DNA of 26,304 bases. Source: Bacteroidales bacterium UBA5515 (GTDB lineage Bacteria > Bacteroidota > Bacteroidia > Bacteroidales > P3). A program made the position numbers and the translations under genes. Where the stretch lies: the NCBI GenBank assembly GCA_002423895.1, contig DIOL01000011.1, positions 1 to 26,304 on the forward strand, given 5' to 3'. The notes below the pieces were generated by a model. It searched no databases and had not been told where the DNA came from. It worked only from the letters and a program-made list of their open reading frames with translations. Positions 1-5,962 of this stretch are shown piece by piece; within the stretch, counting starts at the first letter, position 1; every line of letters starts with the position of its first letter.

Positions 1-120
1 AAGCTCGTACAGTGGCGTTGCCCGAAGCTCGTACAGTGGCGTTGTCCCAAGCTCGTACAGTGGCGTTGCCCGAAGCTTCTACAGAGGCGTTGCCCGAAGC
101 TTCTACAGAGGCGTTGTCCC
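1..120. repeat. 24-bp in-frame tandem repeat, five copies plus degenerate sixth
   Basis: Five head-to-tail 24-bp units start at 1, 25, 49, 73 and 97. Two positions vary as a set: CTCGTACAGTGG in units 1-3 and CTTCTACAGAGG in units 4-5. The unit end alternates between GCCCG and GTCCC. A diverged partial copy follows at 121-154. The period is a multiple of 3, so copy-number change would keep the reading frame. The array reaches the window edge, so the full copy number is unknown. By eye the units are more GC-rich than the surroundings. Confidence 0.95.
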
Positions 121-370
121 AAGCTAAAAGGAATCCCTCTTTTACAGAGGTGTTCAGATAAATTTTTTCTTTGCAAAAAGCGCCTTCATGCTTTTTTAAA
201 AGGGAAGAAAATTCTTCAATTGATCGACAGCACCAATAAAAATTATCCTTAATAACATTCGATAACTCGTGTATATCATCGCTGTTGAGTACTCGCCTAA
301 ATTGCTCTGCACAGGCATTATTTCGATGGCCGAAATCTCGTACATCTCGTTTAATTGTTTCAAAATCCAT
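1..370 (-). CDS. Octapeptide-repeat protein of mobile element, partial (C-terminus outside window)
   Basis: An open frame runs without a stop from an ATG at complement 368-370 to the left edge, giving at least 123 codons; the end lies outside the window. The first 80 or so residues (start MDFETIKRDVRDFGHRNN) are a charged, non-repetitive head I do not recognise. The rest is a tandem octapeptide of form A-[WS]-[DG]-N-A-[ST]-V-[RE], encoded by 24-bp DNA repeats. Short-period repeats with a regular small-hydrophobic pattern of this kind usually fold as beta-helix or solenoid; that is inference. The gene is the last visible one in a leftward operon, 25 nt after its upstream neighbour. It has no signal peptide, so it is probably cytoplasmic. 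I recall similar 'NATVxA' repeat proteins on Bacteroidales mobile elements, but I know no function for them. Confidence 0.75.
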   Translation of the reverse strand, partial: MDFETIKRDVRDFGHRNNACAEQFRRVLNSDDIHELSNVIKDNFYWCCRSIEEFSSLLKKHEGAFCKEKIYLNTSVKEGFLLAWDNASVEASGNASVEASGNATVRAWDNATVRASGNATVRA

Positions 371-395
371 AGGGGTTTAATTTTTAATTTTTAAT

Positions 396-671
396 TCATG
401 AATAGATTAATCCTGATTGAATAGTGCGACTTATCACATTAAGATAAGCCTCAAGCTTGGAGTCCTCGTGCGTTAAGCCTATGCCTCCGAACTGCTCTAC
501 ATAGTTGAACTCGTTGACTACTTCTCCTCTCACAATTAGCTTAAGGATGTCAGTAGCATCGTCGATGACGCATTTAACGTCGGGGCAATCATCGAATTTG
601 AATTCGCGTAAGCCCTCATTGTGGTGGGTAATCATGTTCCACCTGTTTTCGTTTAAATCATTTTGTGCCAT
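396..671 (-). CDS. Hypothetical protein of mobile element (91 aa)
   Basis: This is a small acidic protein (MAQNDLNENRW at the start) in the leftward element operon, 11 nt after the gene at 683-937 and 25 nt before the octapeptide-repeat gene. It has no signal peptide, membrane segment or recognisable motif. The middle contains a stretch FDDCPDVKCVIDDATDILKL that could form a small alpha/beta fold, but I cannot assign a family. The close same-strand spacing on both sides and the normal ATG start support it as a real gene. Confidence 0.6.
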   Translation of the reverse strand: MAQNDLNENRWNMITHHNEGLREFKFDDCPDVKCVIDDATDILKLIVRGEVVNEFNYVEQFGGIGLTHEDSKLEAYLNVISRTIQSGLIYS

Positions 672-682
672 TTTATAATCGT

Positions 683-937
683 TTATTCGTTTGTGTCTTC
701 TTTACCCCAAATGTGCTTTCTCTTAACCCCGTACTTTGCAAATACAGCAATTATGCCCTTTAGTTGAGCTAACTTGATAGTATCGGAGAAAACTCCGGAT
801 TTCCACAAGCCCCAAGAATTTCGGTTATTGATACCGATAACCCCCATTAGTTCCTTCTTAACTTCGGCTTGAACCCTCTTGCCATAGGTATTTTGGATTT
901 TTTGCCAGCCTCTGCTGAACTCATACTTTCTTTCCAT
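683..937 (-). CDS. Small basic protein, possible DNA-binding regulator (84 aa)
   Basis: This is a short, lysine/arginine-rich protein (MERKYEFSRGWQKIQNTYGK at the start). The central segment around residues 25-70 (KKELMGVIGINNRNSWGLWK, then a helix ending in VFAKYGV) has the look of a degenerate helix-turn-helix. I recall small Bacteroidota proteins with the same plan, in which an 'LGIxxRxxF'-like turn is followed by 'AIExVFAKYGI', on mobile elements; that is memory rather than a search result. It lies 3 nt downstream of the excisionase-like gene, so the two are probably co-translated. A role in element regulation is plausible but unproven. Confidence 0.6.
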   Translation of the reverse strand: MERKYEFSRGWQKIQNTYGKRVQAEVKKELMGVIGINNRNSWGLWKSGVFSDTIKLAQLKGIIAVFAKYGVKRKHIWGKEDTNE

Positions 938-940
938 ATT

Positions 941-1258
941 TTAATCGATTTTAGGAGCCTCGAGTAAGGCTATAATTTCTGATTTCTTGTAAACTTTCTT
1001 GCCTCCTTTAGCGAAGCGGTAAGCCCTTATAACCCCTCTTTTCTCATACTCGAAGATAGTGGTAGGGCTTAGAGAAAATTGTTCAGACAGTTGTTCTGTT
1101 GAGAGGTAAACCTCATCTATATTCGCCCTTAAGGTCTTATCTCTTATCTCTAAAAGGCTTTCAGCCCACCTCTTAAGGTCGTCATATCTAACTATAATCA
1201 GCTGACTTGAGGCATTGCTCGCTATGAAGTCTTCTAATGTTGGTGTTTGTTTAGTCAT
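941..1258 (-). CDS. Excisionase-like / MerR-type helix-turn-helix protein (105 aa)
   Basis: The C-terminal half (about residues 47-100) is a helix-turn-helix of the HTH_17/AlpA/excisionase type: VYLSTEQLSEQFSLSPTTIF, then EYEKRGVIRAYRFAKGGKKV with the typical 'wing', then a closing helix. Small proteins of this type act as excisionases (recombination directionality factors) or as transcription activators of element genes. The N-terminal region (1-45) looks helical. I chose the start MTKQTPTLED (ATG at complement 1256-1258) over an in-frame ATG at 1315. It has the A-rich leader AACGAAAAAAC seen at two other genes of this operon, and the upstream 57 nt form an RNA-like structure (1281-1323) instead of sensible protein. 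Partner genes are the integrase (4562-5866) and the repressor (3604-4269). Confidence 0.75.
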   Translation of the reverse strand: MTKQTPTLEDFIASNASSQLIIVRYDDLKRWAESLLEIRDKTLRANIDEVYLSTEQLSEQFSLSPTTIFEYEKRGVIRAYRFAKGGKKVYKKSEIIALLEAPKID

Positions 1259-1280
1259 TGTTTTTTCGTTTTTGATTTTG

Positions 1281-1343
1281 CTCTTAGGAGTGGAATTGAA
1301 CCACTCTACAACCATTCTAAGAGGGCGGGCGTGAGAGGAGCCC
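1281..1343 (-). other. Intercistronic RNA structure resembling a tRNA acceptor/T-arm minihelix
   Basis: Read on the minus strand, CTCTTAG (1323-1317) pairs perfectly with CTAAGAG (1287-1281), and GAGTGG (1306-1301) pairs with CCACTC (1293-1288). The inner pair closes a 7-nt loop, TTCAATT. The two 3' strands are contiguous, so the stems could stack coaxially as acceptor and T stems do. The loop fits the tRNA T-loop consensus TTCRANY. A 10-nt bulge (AATGGTTGTA) stands where the D and anticodon arms would be. Just upstream a small hairpin GGGC/GCCC (1343-1340 with 1330-1327, 9-nt loop) is possible. It fills most of the 99-nt gap between two element genes. Confidence 0.5.
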
Positions 1344-1357
1344 TAACCAATTGCATC

Positions 1358-1678
1358 TTATTTTCTATTTACTTTCTTGTAATTCCCTTGTGATACTTTA
1401 ATGAAATACTCCTCATTGCTCAGAAGCCTTGAGAGTTGAGTGTTATGAGCCTTACGGCTTATTTGCTTAGCCTCTTTCCATGTGAACTCATCAGGCAGGC
1501 TGTCGTATAGATTAGTAATATCTTCTTGCGTTTTAGTAGGTTTCCTATGTTTTTCACTTTCTGAGAAATATTTAACCTTAACCTTCATATCATCTCCGGT
1601 AAGAAGAACCTCAATCTCCTTAACCTCTCCCTCCTTATCACTAAGGAGGGTTATTAATTCTTGCAGTTTAGCATTCAT
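1358..1678 (-). CDS. Hypothetical protein with possible winged-helix C-terminus (106 aa)
   Basis: The N-terminal 40 residues look like a small helix-strand unit (start MNAKLQELITLLSDKEGEVK). After a charged linker (residues 41-58) the C-terminal part, about 60-106, reads LPDEFTWKEAKQISRKAHNT followed by a helix and a short beta-hairpin ending NYKKVNRK. That order fits a winged-helix fold such as is found in element replication or regulation proteins, but no diagnostic residue is visible. It begins 8 nt after the gene at 1687-1914, so the two are probably co-translated. The next gene starts about 100 nt downstream across a structured spacer. Confidence 0.6.
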   Translation of the reverse strand: MNAKLQELITLLSDKEGEVKEIEVLLTGDDMKVKVKYFSESEKHRKPTKTQEDITNLYDSLPDEFTWKEAKQISRKAHNTQLSRLLSNEEYFIKVSQGNYKKVNRK

Positions 1679-1686
1679 ATAGCGGT

Positions 1687-1914
1687 TCAGTCTTTATTAG
1701 GTCTTAGTTCTACGACAAAGTCACGTAGAGCTTTTCTTTGTTCGGCGTTAAGTTTCACCGCGAAATTATCATTTCCGTAAAACTCTCCGGCTTCTTCTGT
1801 GAAACACCTGTTATCAAGTGTTTCTAATAGAAAGCAGATAACATTAAGTTGAGTTGTGCTCAAATCAACTATATCATACATTCCTTCTTCTTTTCCGTTT
1901 CTAAGATGTTTCAT
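1687..1914 (-). CDS. Hypothetical protein of mobile element (75 aa)
   Basis: This is a small protein beginning MKHLRNGKEEGMYDIVDLST with no recognised domain. The ATG at complement 1912-1914 is preceded directly by the A-rich leader AACGAAAAAACG shared with neighbouring genes, which favours this start over the internal Met at residue 12. The body (about residues 12-75) looks like two or three helices with an acidic centre. It sits 19 nt after the first gene of the leftward operon and 8 nt before the next. Function unknown. Confidence 0.6.
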   Translation of the reverse strand: MKHLRNGKEEGMYDIVDLSTTQLNVICFLLETLDNRCFTEEAGEFYGNDNFAVKLNAEQRKALRDFVVELRPNKD

Positions 1915-1933
1915 CGTTTTTTCGTTTTATTCG

Positions 1934-2131
1934 TTATTTACTAATTAAAGAATCCCTCTTTTCTTGAGTGGATTTCATTTCTCTTTCGATTGCTATTAGT
2001 TCTTGGTATAAATGAAAGCTATTTTGTCCTCTCATATCCATTGCTGCTCTTGCCTTTTTTGTGCAATCGTATTTATTCGCTAATTCTACTAATCTTTGAT
2101 TCAGTCTTTGAATTTGTTCCTGTGTGCTCAT
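1934..2131 (-). CDS. First gene of leftward element operon; short coiled-coil protein (65 aa)
   Basis: The product (MSTQEQIQRLNQRLVELANK at the start) is predicted to be nearly all helix, with heptad-like leucines and many charged residues, fitting a small coiled coil. Function is unknown. The start at complement 2129-2131 is chosen because the leader AACGAAAAAACG abuts it; an upstream in-frame ATG at 2164 would absorb that leader as coding. It is the promoter-proximal gene behind the -7 box at complement 2244-2251, leaving a 5' leader of roughly 105 nt. Confidence 0.6.
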   Translation of the reverse strand: MSTQEQIQRLNQRLVELANKYDCTKKARAAMDMRGQNSFHLYQELIAIEREMKSTQEKRDSLISK

Positions 2132-2156
2132 CGTTTTTTCGTTTTTTGTTTTTAAA

Positions 2157-2188
2157 TTTTGCAAATCGTAACATTATCACTACATTTG
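2157..2188 (+). promoter_or_regulatory. Rightward promoter in element control region
   Basis: TTTTG (2157-2161), a 19-nt spacer, and TACATTTG (2181-2188) match the Bacteroidota -33/-7 consensus. Transcription would start near 2192 and read toward the secreted-protein gene at 2381. It points at the leftward promoter (complement 2244-2251), so the two transcripts would overlap for about 50 nt. Confidence 0.55.
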
Positions 2189-2243
2189 CCGTTTAAAATG
2201 TAATTTTGTCATTGGCTTAGATGTCAATTTCAGAATTACACGG

Positions 2244-2251
2244 CAAAGATA
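2244..2251 (-). promoter_or_regulatory. Leftward early-operon promoter (-7 box)
   Basis: The minus strand reads TATCTTTG here, matching TAnnTTTG, upstream of the leftward operon starting at 2131. The inverted repeat at 2249-2290 covers this box and the region where the -33 element would lie, so a protein bound there should block it. No clear -33 TTG is seen. Confidence 0.6.
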
Positions 2252-2290
2252 ATATACATTTTGTATTGTAGTATAGAAAATGTATATTAT
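2249..2290. promoter_or_regulatory. Candidate operator: 14-bp perfect inverted repeat
   Basis: ATAATATACATTTT (2249-2262) and AAAATGTATATTAT (2277-2290) are perfect reverse complements around a 14-bp centre. Within this, 2254-2266 is itself the palindrome ATACA-TTT-TGTAT. A second copy with one mismatch, ATAGA-AAA-TGTAT, sits at 2273-2285. The two centres are 19 bp apart, about two helical turns. This suits two adjacent dimeric repressor sites, as in phage lysogeny control. The likely binder is the S24-type repressor at 3604-4269; that link is inference. Confidence 0.6.
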
Positions 2291-2325
2291 TAACGTTTTT
2301 TAACAACCGTTAAGATTATAAAAGA

Positions 2326-2360
2326 CTGAAAAACAGAAAGAAAAAAATTAAATAAAATAG
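2326..2360 (+). repeat. Shared A-rich leader, copy 1
   Basis: The 35-nt leader CTGAAAAACAGAAAG...AAATAAAATAG upstream of the gene at 2381 is repeated with one missing A at 2951-2984, upstream of the next gene. It is likely a translation-start or mRNA-leader element, or the trace of a duplicated gene start. Confidence 0.8.
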
Positions 2361-2380
2361 TACATTAAAAAAGAAAAAGT

Positions 2381-2941
2381 ATGAAAAAACAAGTTTTAAT
2401 CGTGGTTTTGGCCTTAATGACCGTATCTGTCCAATCGCAAGAAAAAGCGACAGTTTCTAAAAGTAAGTCTGTGGAATTCTCAGAAAAAGACGGGAGCCTA
2501 TTAAAAAGAGAATTCTATGACCTATCTAAAATAAAAGGAGTAGAAAATCAAATATTAATAATCAGCAACATTACCACCTCTCAAAAAATAGGTTGCCTAA
2601 GGCTTACAACCAGTTCCTATTCCAAATACGGGGACGACAGCTATATAGGCACGTTAGATTTAGACGAAATCTCCGCCTGCAAAAAATCCTTAGAGCATAT
2701 ACAAAACGAGCTGCTCCCGACTACCCCAGAGATTTACACCGAATGCGTTTATTCAACTCGAGATGGTCTAAAATTCACTGCTTTTTATTCAATAAAAGAG
2801 TCCAAATGGACTATTGCAGTTTATGTTAAAGGATACACGGCTAAGTCGGCATCCATATTAGACTCTAACGACTTAAAAAGCTATATATCCTTGCTATCAG
2901 AAGCCGAGGCATCTATTAAGGCTAAATTAGCCGCCAAATAA
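2381..2941 (+). CDS. Secreted hypothetical protein of mobile element (186 aa)
   Basis: Residues 1-20 form a clear Sec signal peptide: MKKQV, a hydrophobic core LIVVLALMTVSV, then QSQ as the likely cleavage end. There is no lipobox cysteine at the junction, so the product is probably soluble in the periplasm or released. The mature part (about 166 residues) is lysine-rich and mixed alpha/beta with few cysteines. I recognise no domain. It lies rightward between the element control region and the gene at 2989, and has the same A-rich leader as that gene. Such genes next to lysogeny modules are often cargo expressed in the lysogen (moron-like), but nothing in the sequence proves that here. Confidence 0.7.
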   Translation: MKKQVLIVVLALMTVSVQSQEKATVSKSKSVEFSEKDGSLLKREFYDLSKIKGVENQILIISNITTSQKIGCLRLTTSSYSKYGDDSYIGTLDLDEISACKKSLEHIQNELLPTTPEIYTECVYSTRDGLKFTAFYSIKESKWTIAVYVKGYTAKSASILDSNDLKSYISLLSEAEASIKAKLAAK

Positions 2942-2950
2942 TAAATCCAC

Positions 2951-2984
2951 CTGAAAAACAGAAAGAAAAAATTAAATAAAATAG
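2951..2984 (+). repeat. Shared A-rich leader, copy 2
   Basis: This 34-nt copy of the 2326-2360 leader differs by a single A deletion in the poly-A run. It ends 4 nt before the ATG at 2989. In copy 1 the ATG is 20 nt further downstream. Confidence 0.8.
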
Positions 2985-2988
2985 CGAC

Positions 2989-3369
2989 ATGGACTTAAGT
3001 GATTTCATTAATGAGACCCTGAAAGAAATAGTAAAAGGGGTCGAGAAAGCCCAAAGCGAACTTGCCGATAGTAACGTAATAGTTAACCCACAAGAAGCAG
3101 GCAAAGAAAAAGAAGAGGTTAAAAACTCTCCTCACACCATACATTACGTGGGTTTTGAGGTAGTAGTGTCAGTAGAAGAACAAATAAAAGAAGGGAAGAA
3201 AGCCGGTATAAGCATAAAGGTAATCTCTGCTAACATAGGTAAGAGTAATGAGGATAAAGAAAGCAAGAGCACTAAGGTAAGTTTCTCGATACCCATAATA
3301 TACCCTTACGTGAGTAATGATAATGACCCTAAGTTCAGTAAAGGTATCACTAAAATGGTGTATAAATAA
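2989..3369 (+). CDS. Hypothetical cytoplasmic protein, Trypco2-like plan (126 aa)
   Basis: An N-terminal amphipathic helix (MDLSDFINETLKEIVKGVEK) is followed by a charged linker (residues 35-50). A beta-rich C-terminal half follows, with the core VGFEVVVSVEE, then AGISIKVIS, then a closing strand KVSFSIPIIYP. This 'helix, then FxVxVxV ... KVxFxIP' plan resembles the Trypsin-co-occurring domain 2 (Trypco2) family, which is linked to bacterial conflict systems. The resemblance is from memory of the family's shape and is weak. No trypsin-like or other effector is encoded next to it. It has no signal peptide. It lies 47 nt after the secreted-protein gene and is probably co-transcribed with it. 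Confidence 0.6.
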   Translation: MDLSDFINETLKEIVKGVEKAQSELADSNVIVNPQEAGKEKEEVKNSPHTIHYVGFEVVVSVEEQIKEGKKAGISIKVISANIGKSNEDKESKSTKVSFSIPIIYPYVSNDNDPKFSKGITKMVYK

Positions 3370-3504
3370 TACTATTTAATCTTATCGGGAGTGGAAGGCG
3401 GGTCAAGAATACTTGAAGATTCTCCTAGCAAGAAGGAGTAATGCCAATACAACAAACGGTATTTATCTGCTTTTCTAGCACAACGAGAGCGTAAGAACTT
3501 AATA

Positions 3505-3512
3505 TACTTTTG
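3505..3512 (+). promoter_or_regulatory. Possible repressor-gene promoter (-7 box)
   Basis: TACTTTTG matches TAnnTTTG and lies 91 nt before the repressor ATG at 3604. No -33 TTG is visible at the usual distance, so the call is weak. Confidence 0.35.
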
Positions 3513-3603
3513 CTCCTTATTTATTAAAGATAAAAATGAAATTAACATGACAATATAAATTTTAGGTTAATAAAATGCAAATATACTAAACATAATGTAA
3601 AGT

Positions 3604-4269
3604 ATGAATAAAAAAGAGCAAAAAATATCAGATAAGTCAAAAAGGCTTTTAGAATTAATTAAAGCAATAGGACTAAATGGTTATAAATTAGAGAGAGAAA
3701 TCCCTGGGTTTACTCAGGCTAAACTCACCCATATAAAATCAGGCAGAAATGAACTTAGCAATGAACTATTAGATAAACTACTAGCTAAATGGCCAAACAT
3801 TAACGTAGAATGGTTGTTAACAGGAGAAGGGCAAATGCTCAAAGGTCAAGAACCTCAACCAACAAAAACCGAAACCGTGTATTACGCACCTCAACTGCCT
3901 GTGTCTGCTATGGCAGGGACTCTAACGGGTTTTACTGACTCCATAAGAGAGTGGGATTTAGAAAATGTCGTTGTGCCTATTAAAGGTGTGGATTTAGTAA
4001 TACCATTATCGGGGGATAGCATGAAGCCTGACTATCCGGAAGGATGTTTACTACTAACCAAGAGGATTAATGAGAAAGCGTTCATCGAGTGGGGGAAAGT
4101 GTTTGTGTTGGACACATGTAATGGAGTGGTGATTAAACAAATCTACCCAAGCGAAGAAGAGAACAAAGTTAAATGCGTGTCTATCAATACCATATACCCT
4201 CCTTTTGAGGTGAACAAAGAGGATATAATAGGTTGGTATATTGTGTTAATGATAATGGCGAGAAAATAA
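3604..4269 (+). CDS. Phage-type repressor, XRE-like HTH plus S24 peptidase domain (221 aa)
   Basis: The N-terminal region (about 8-80) carries a divergent HTH of the Bacteroidota phage-repressor type, ending in the typical NVEWLLTGEGQML. The C-terminal region (about 95-215) is a LexA/CI-like S24 autoprotease domain. Ser139 lies in SGDSMKPDY, the catalytic nucleophile motif. Lys178 in VIKQIYP is the likely general base. Ala104-Gly105 in SAMAG fits the self-cleavage site. Proteins of this build hold an element in the lysogenic state and are inactivated by RecA-stimulated self-cleavage during DNA damage; host recA lies at 21529-22542. The likely operator is the inverted repeat at 2249-2290. The gene has its own upstream spacer of 234 nt. 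Confidence 0.9.
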   Translation: MNKKEQKISDKSKRLLELIKAIGLNGYKLEREIPGFTQAKLTHIKSGRNELSNELLDKLLAKWPNINVEWLLTGEGQMLKGQEPQPTKTETVYYAPQLPVSAMAGTLTGFTDSIREWDLENVVVPIKGVDLVIPLSGDSMKPDYPEGCLLLTKRINEKAFIEWGKVFVLDTCNGVVIKQIYPSEEENKVKCVSINTIYPPFEVNKEDIIGWYIVLMIMARK

Positions 4270-4272
4270 TTG

Positions 4273-4280
4273 TATATTTG
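4273..4280 (+). promoter_or_regulatory. Possible promoter of small membrane protein gene (-7 box)
   Basis: TATATTTG matches TAnnTTTG, 31 nt before the ATG at 4312. The box overlaps the 12-bp palindrome TATTTGCAAATA (4275-4286), which could be a binding site. No -33 element is visible at the expected distance. Confidence 0.4.
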
Positions 4281-4311
4281 CAAATAATTAAAAACAAAAA
4301 ATTAAAACGAA

Positions 4312-4560
4312 ATGAAACAAACATTATCAGAAACATTATCAGAAACAATATTGCAAATAACAGCAATGCTTATACTAGCTGCAGGAGTAGCAGCGACAGG
4401 AGTAATGATCTATCAGGCTTTCACGGCTACGGATATTGAAGGGTATAAGCAAGAAGTAAGCCTTGCTTATATAGGTTTGTCCCTCATCCCAGCATTAAGC
4501 GGACTATTCTTATGGGCTTTGGCAAATGTAATACTAGAGATTTCGGGCAGGTCGAAGTAG
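4312..4560 (+). CDS. Small membrane protein with two transmembrane helices (82 aa)
   Basis: After a short polar start containing the duplicated LSET (MKQTLSETLSETILQ), there are two hydrophobic segments. The first is at about residues 17-38 (MLILAAGVAATGVMIYQAF) and the second at about 53-75 (YIGLSLIPALSGLFLWALAN). Both ends look cytoplasmic. I recognise no family. It lies between the repressor and the integrase. Its stop is one base from the stop of the convergent integrase gene, so there is no room for a terminator and the two transcripts probably run into each other. Such two-helix proteins in prophages can be holins or superinfection-exclusion proteins, but the sequence does not decide. 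Confidence 0.65.
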   Translation: MKQTLSETLSETILQITAMLILAAGVAATGVMIYQAFTATDIEGYKQEVSLAYIGLSLIPALSGLFLWALANVILEISGRSK

Positions 4561-4561
4561 C

Positions 4562-5866
4562 CTACTCCAACATATTAACTAATTCCTTCTTTACATCCTC
4601 CTCAATAGCCCTATAACGTTTAAAAGCCTTAGAGCCTTCAACATGCCCACTCATCGACGCGATGAGGTCAGGGTCTTTGACTTTATTATATAAATTCCCG
4701 ATAAAGGTCTTCCTTGCTGTGTGAGAAGATACAACTTGATATAAGGGCTTTTGTTCGGGTAATCGAGTAACAGGGTTAAGAACTATAACAATCCTATCTA
4801 ATTTAGCAATGGTGAAAGCTTGCTTTATTGCTTTATTGTATTTCGTCGCTGAAATAAAAGGCAGCAGCTTCTCTCCTGGGTAACCTCTATACTTATATAG
4901 TATATCTTGAGCAGTGTCGTTAAGTGGTACTCTAATAGTAATAGGAAGATTGTCTTTCGTTTTCCCCGCTATGTATTCGACCGCTCCGTTAATAACGCTA
5001 TTCTTGGTTAAAGCCATTAAGTCACTAACCCTACAACCAATCAAGCATTGGAATACAAACACATCTCTTTGAGTTTCTATAGCCCTATTAAAGGAGAAAT
5101 CGTAATTATACAGCTTATTTCTCTCCTCTATGCTTATATAAATAGGAGTGCCGTATATTTCTTCCTTAATAGAGAACTCCTCGAAAGGGTTATCGGTGAT
5201 GATTTTCTTAAGTTGGAGCCAATGTGTGAAAGCCCTTAGTATTCGCATTTGCCCTGATGCGTAATTTTGGCTCCTGGGGTTAAATGCCCTCCCTTCGTAT
5301 AATTCAGGCATATTCTCCGCTATCTCCCCTTCATCTAGTATATAAGCTTCGACCTCTAGTAGCAGGTCTGAATTGAGAGCTTTAGTGGTTAAATCGAAAC
5401 GAGGGCGTGAAATTCTCTTATACGCCTGGTAACGACTTAATATATTCTTTAAAGCCTTATAGTGCCTTTGCCTTCCAGGCGACACTTTAACCTCATCCAT
5501 CCACTTATCCATAAGGTCGAAGAAACCGTCATTTTTCTTTACTGAGTTCTTATCAGCATACCTAAGCCTATTAATCTCTTCGGATAGGTTCTCGCTTGTA
5601 AGCTCTATATTTCTATCAAGCATAGCAAGAATTGAGCTTCTTATCCAGGATTTCCAGTTCTCGATAGAATTAGTAATAGAAGTCCTATCCTCATAGCTCA
5701 TCACCGCTTTAGCCTTGAGGTGCCCTCTCTTATTATCCCACAGATTGGCATCTACAGATACATCAGTAGTAATATATAGCCTCTTCCTCTCGATATTGAG
5801 GCGAAATTTAACTTTAGCCGTTTTCGATTTTTCTGAATATAATCTTATAAAAGGTTTTAAATCCAT
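4562..5866 (-). CDS. int: Tyrosine recombinase / integrase (434 aa)
   Basis: This is a phage-integrase-family site-specific recombinase that would integrate and excise the element. From the chosen start MDLKPFIRLY, residues 1-95 are the Bacteroidota-type arm-binding region and about 110-230 the SAM-like core-binding domain. Residues 240-430 are the catalytic domain. The catalytic set is complete: Arg279 in LIGCRVSDL, Lys302 or Lys304 in AGKTKDN, His382 and Arg385 in SSHTARKTF, His408 in MSGHVEG, and the nucleophile Tyr418 in FKRYRAI. An in-frame ATG at 5896 is less likely, because a -7 box (TATTTTTG) lies between it and the start used here. The gene sits at the 3' side of tRNA-Arg and reads in the same direction, the classic arrangement at a tRNA attachment site. 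Confidence 0.92.
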   Translation of the reverse strand: MDLKPFIRLYSEKSKTAKVKFRLNIERKRLYITTDVSVDANLWDNKRGHLKAKAVMSYEDRTSITNSIENWKSWIRSSILAMLDRNIELTSENLSEEINRLRYADKNSVKKNDGFFDLMDKWMDEVKVSPGRQRHYKALKNILSRYQAYKRISRPRFDLTTKALNSDLLLEVEAYILDEGEIAENMPELYEGRAFNPRSQNYASGQMRILRAFTHWLQLKKIITDNPFEEFSIKEEIYGTPIYISIEERNKLYNYDFSFNRAIETQRDVFVFQCLIGCRVSDLMALTKNSVINGAVEYIAGKTKDNLPITIRVPLNDTAQDILYKYRGYPGEKLLPFISATKYNKAIKQAFTIAKLDRIVIVLNPVTRLPEQKPLYQVVSSHTARKTFIGNLYNKVKDPDLIASMSGHVEGSKAFKRYRAIEEDVKKELVNMLE

Positions 5867-5870
5867 AAGG

Positions 5871-5878
5871 CAAAAATA
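5871..5878 (-). promoter_or_regulatory. Possible leaderless integrase promoter (-7 box)
   Basis: TATTTTTG on the minus strand ends exactly 4 nt before the integrase ATG. If it is functional, the mRNA would begin at or next to the start codon. TTTTG at complement 5894-5898 lies 15 nt upstream, shorter than the usual spacing. Confidence 0.4.
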
Positions 5879-5962
5879 AGAATTAATTCGGCACAAAACG
5901 CCCTAATTTTAGCATAAAAATCAGAGACGAGGTGCGGGATTGGCGCGTTTACGATAAAAAAG

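Noticed and set aside
1..120. CRISPR array
   Set aside because: The 24-bp units are contiguous with no unique spacers and are coding in frame, so this is a protein repeat.
1482..2196. Rightward open frames opposite the leftward element operon (66 and 68 codons)
   Set aside because: Antisense shadows rich in Leu, Phe and Ser; the leftward frames have consistent spacing and shared leaders.
3578..3585. Leftward TATATTTG box just before the repressor gene
   Set aside because: No leftward gene follows it for over 1.2 kb and no -33 element is present; such a box is expected by chance in AT-rich sequence.
5927..5948. GC-richer patch between integrase and terminator as attachment core
   Set aside because: It shares only a few bases (GCGGGATT) with the tRNA-Arg T arm; without the other end of the element the core cannot be named.
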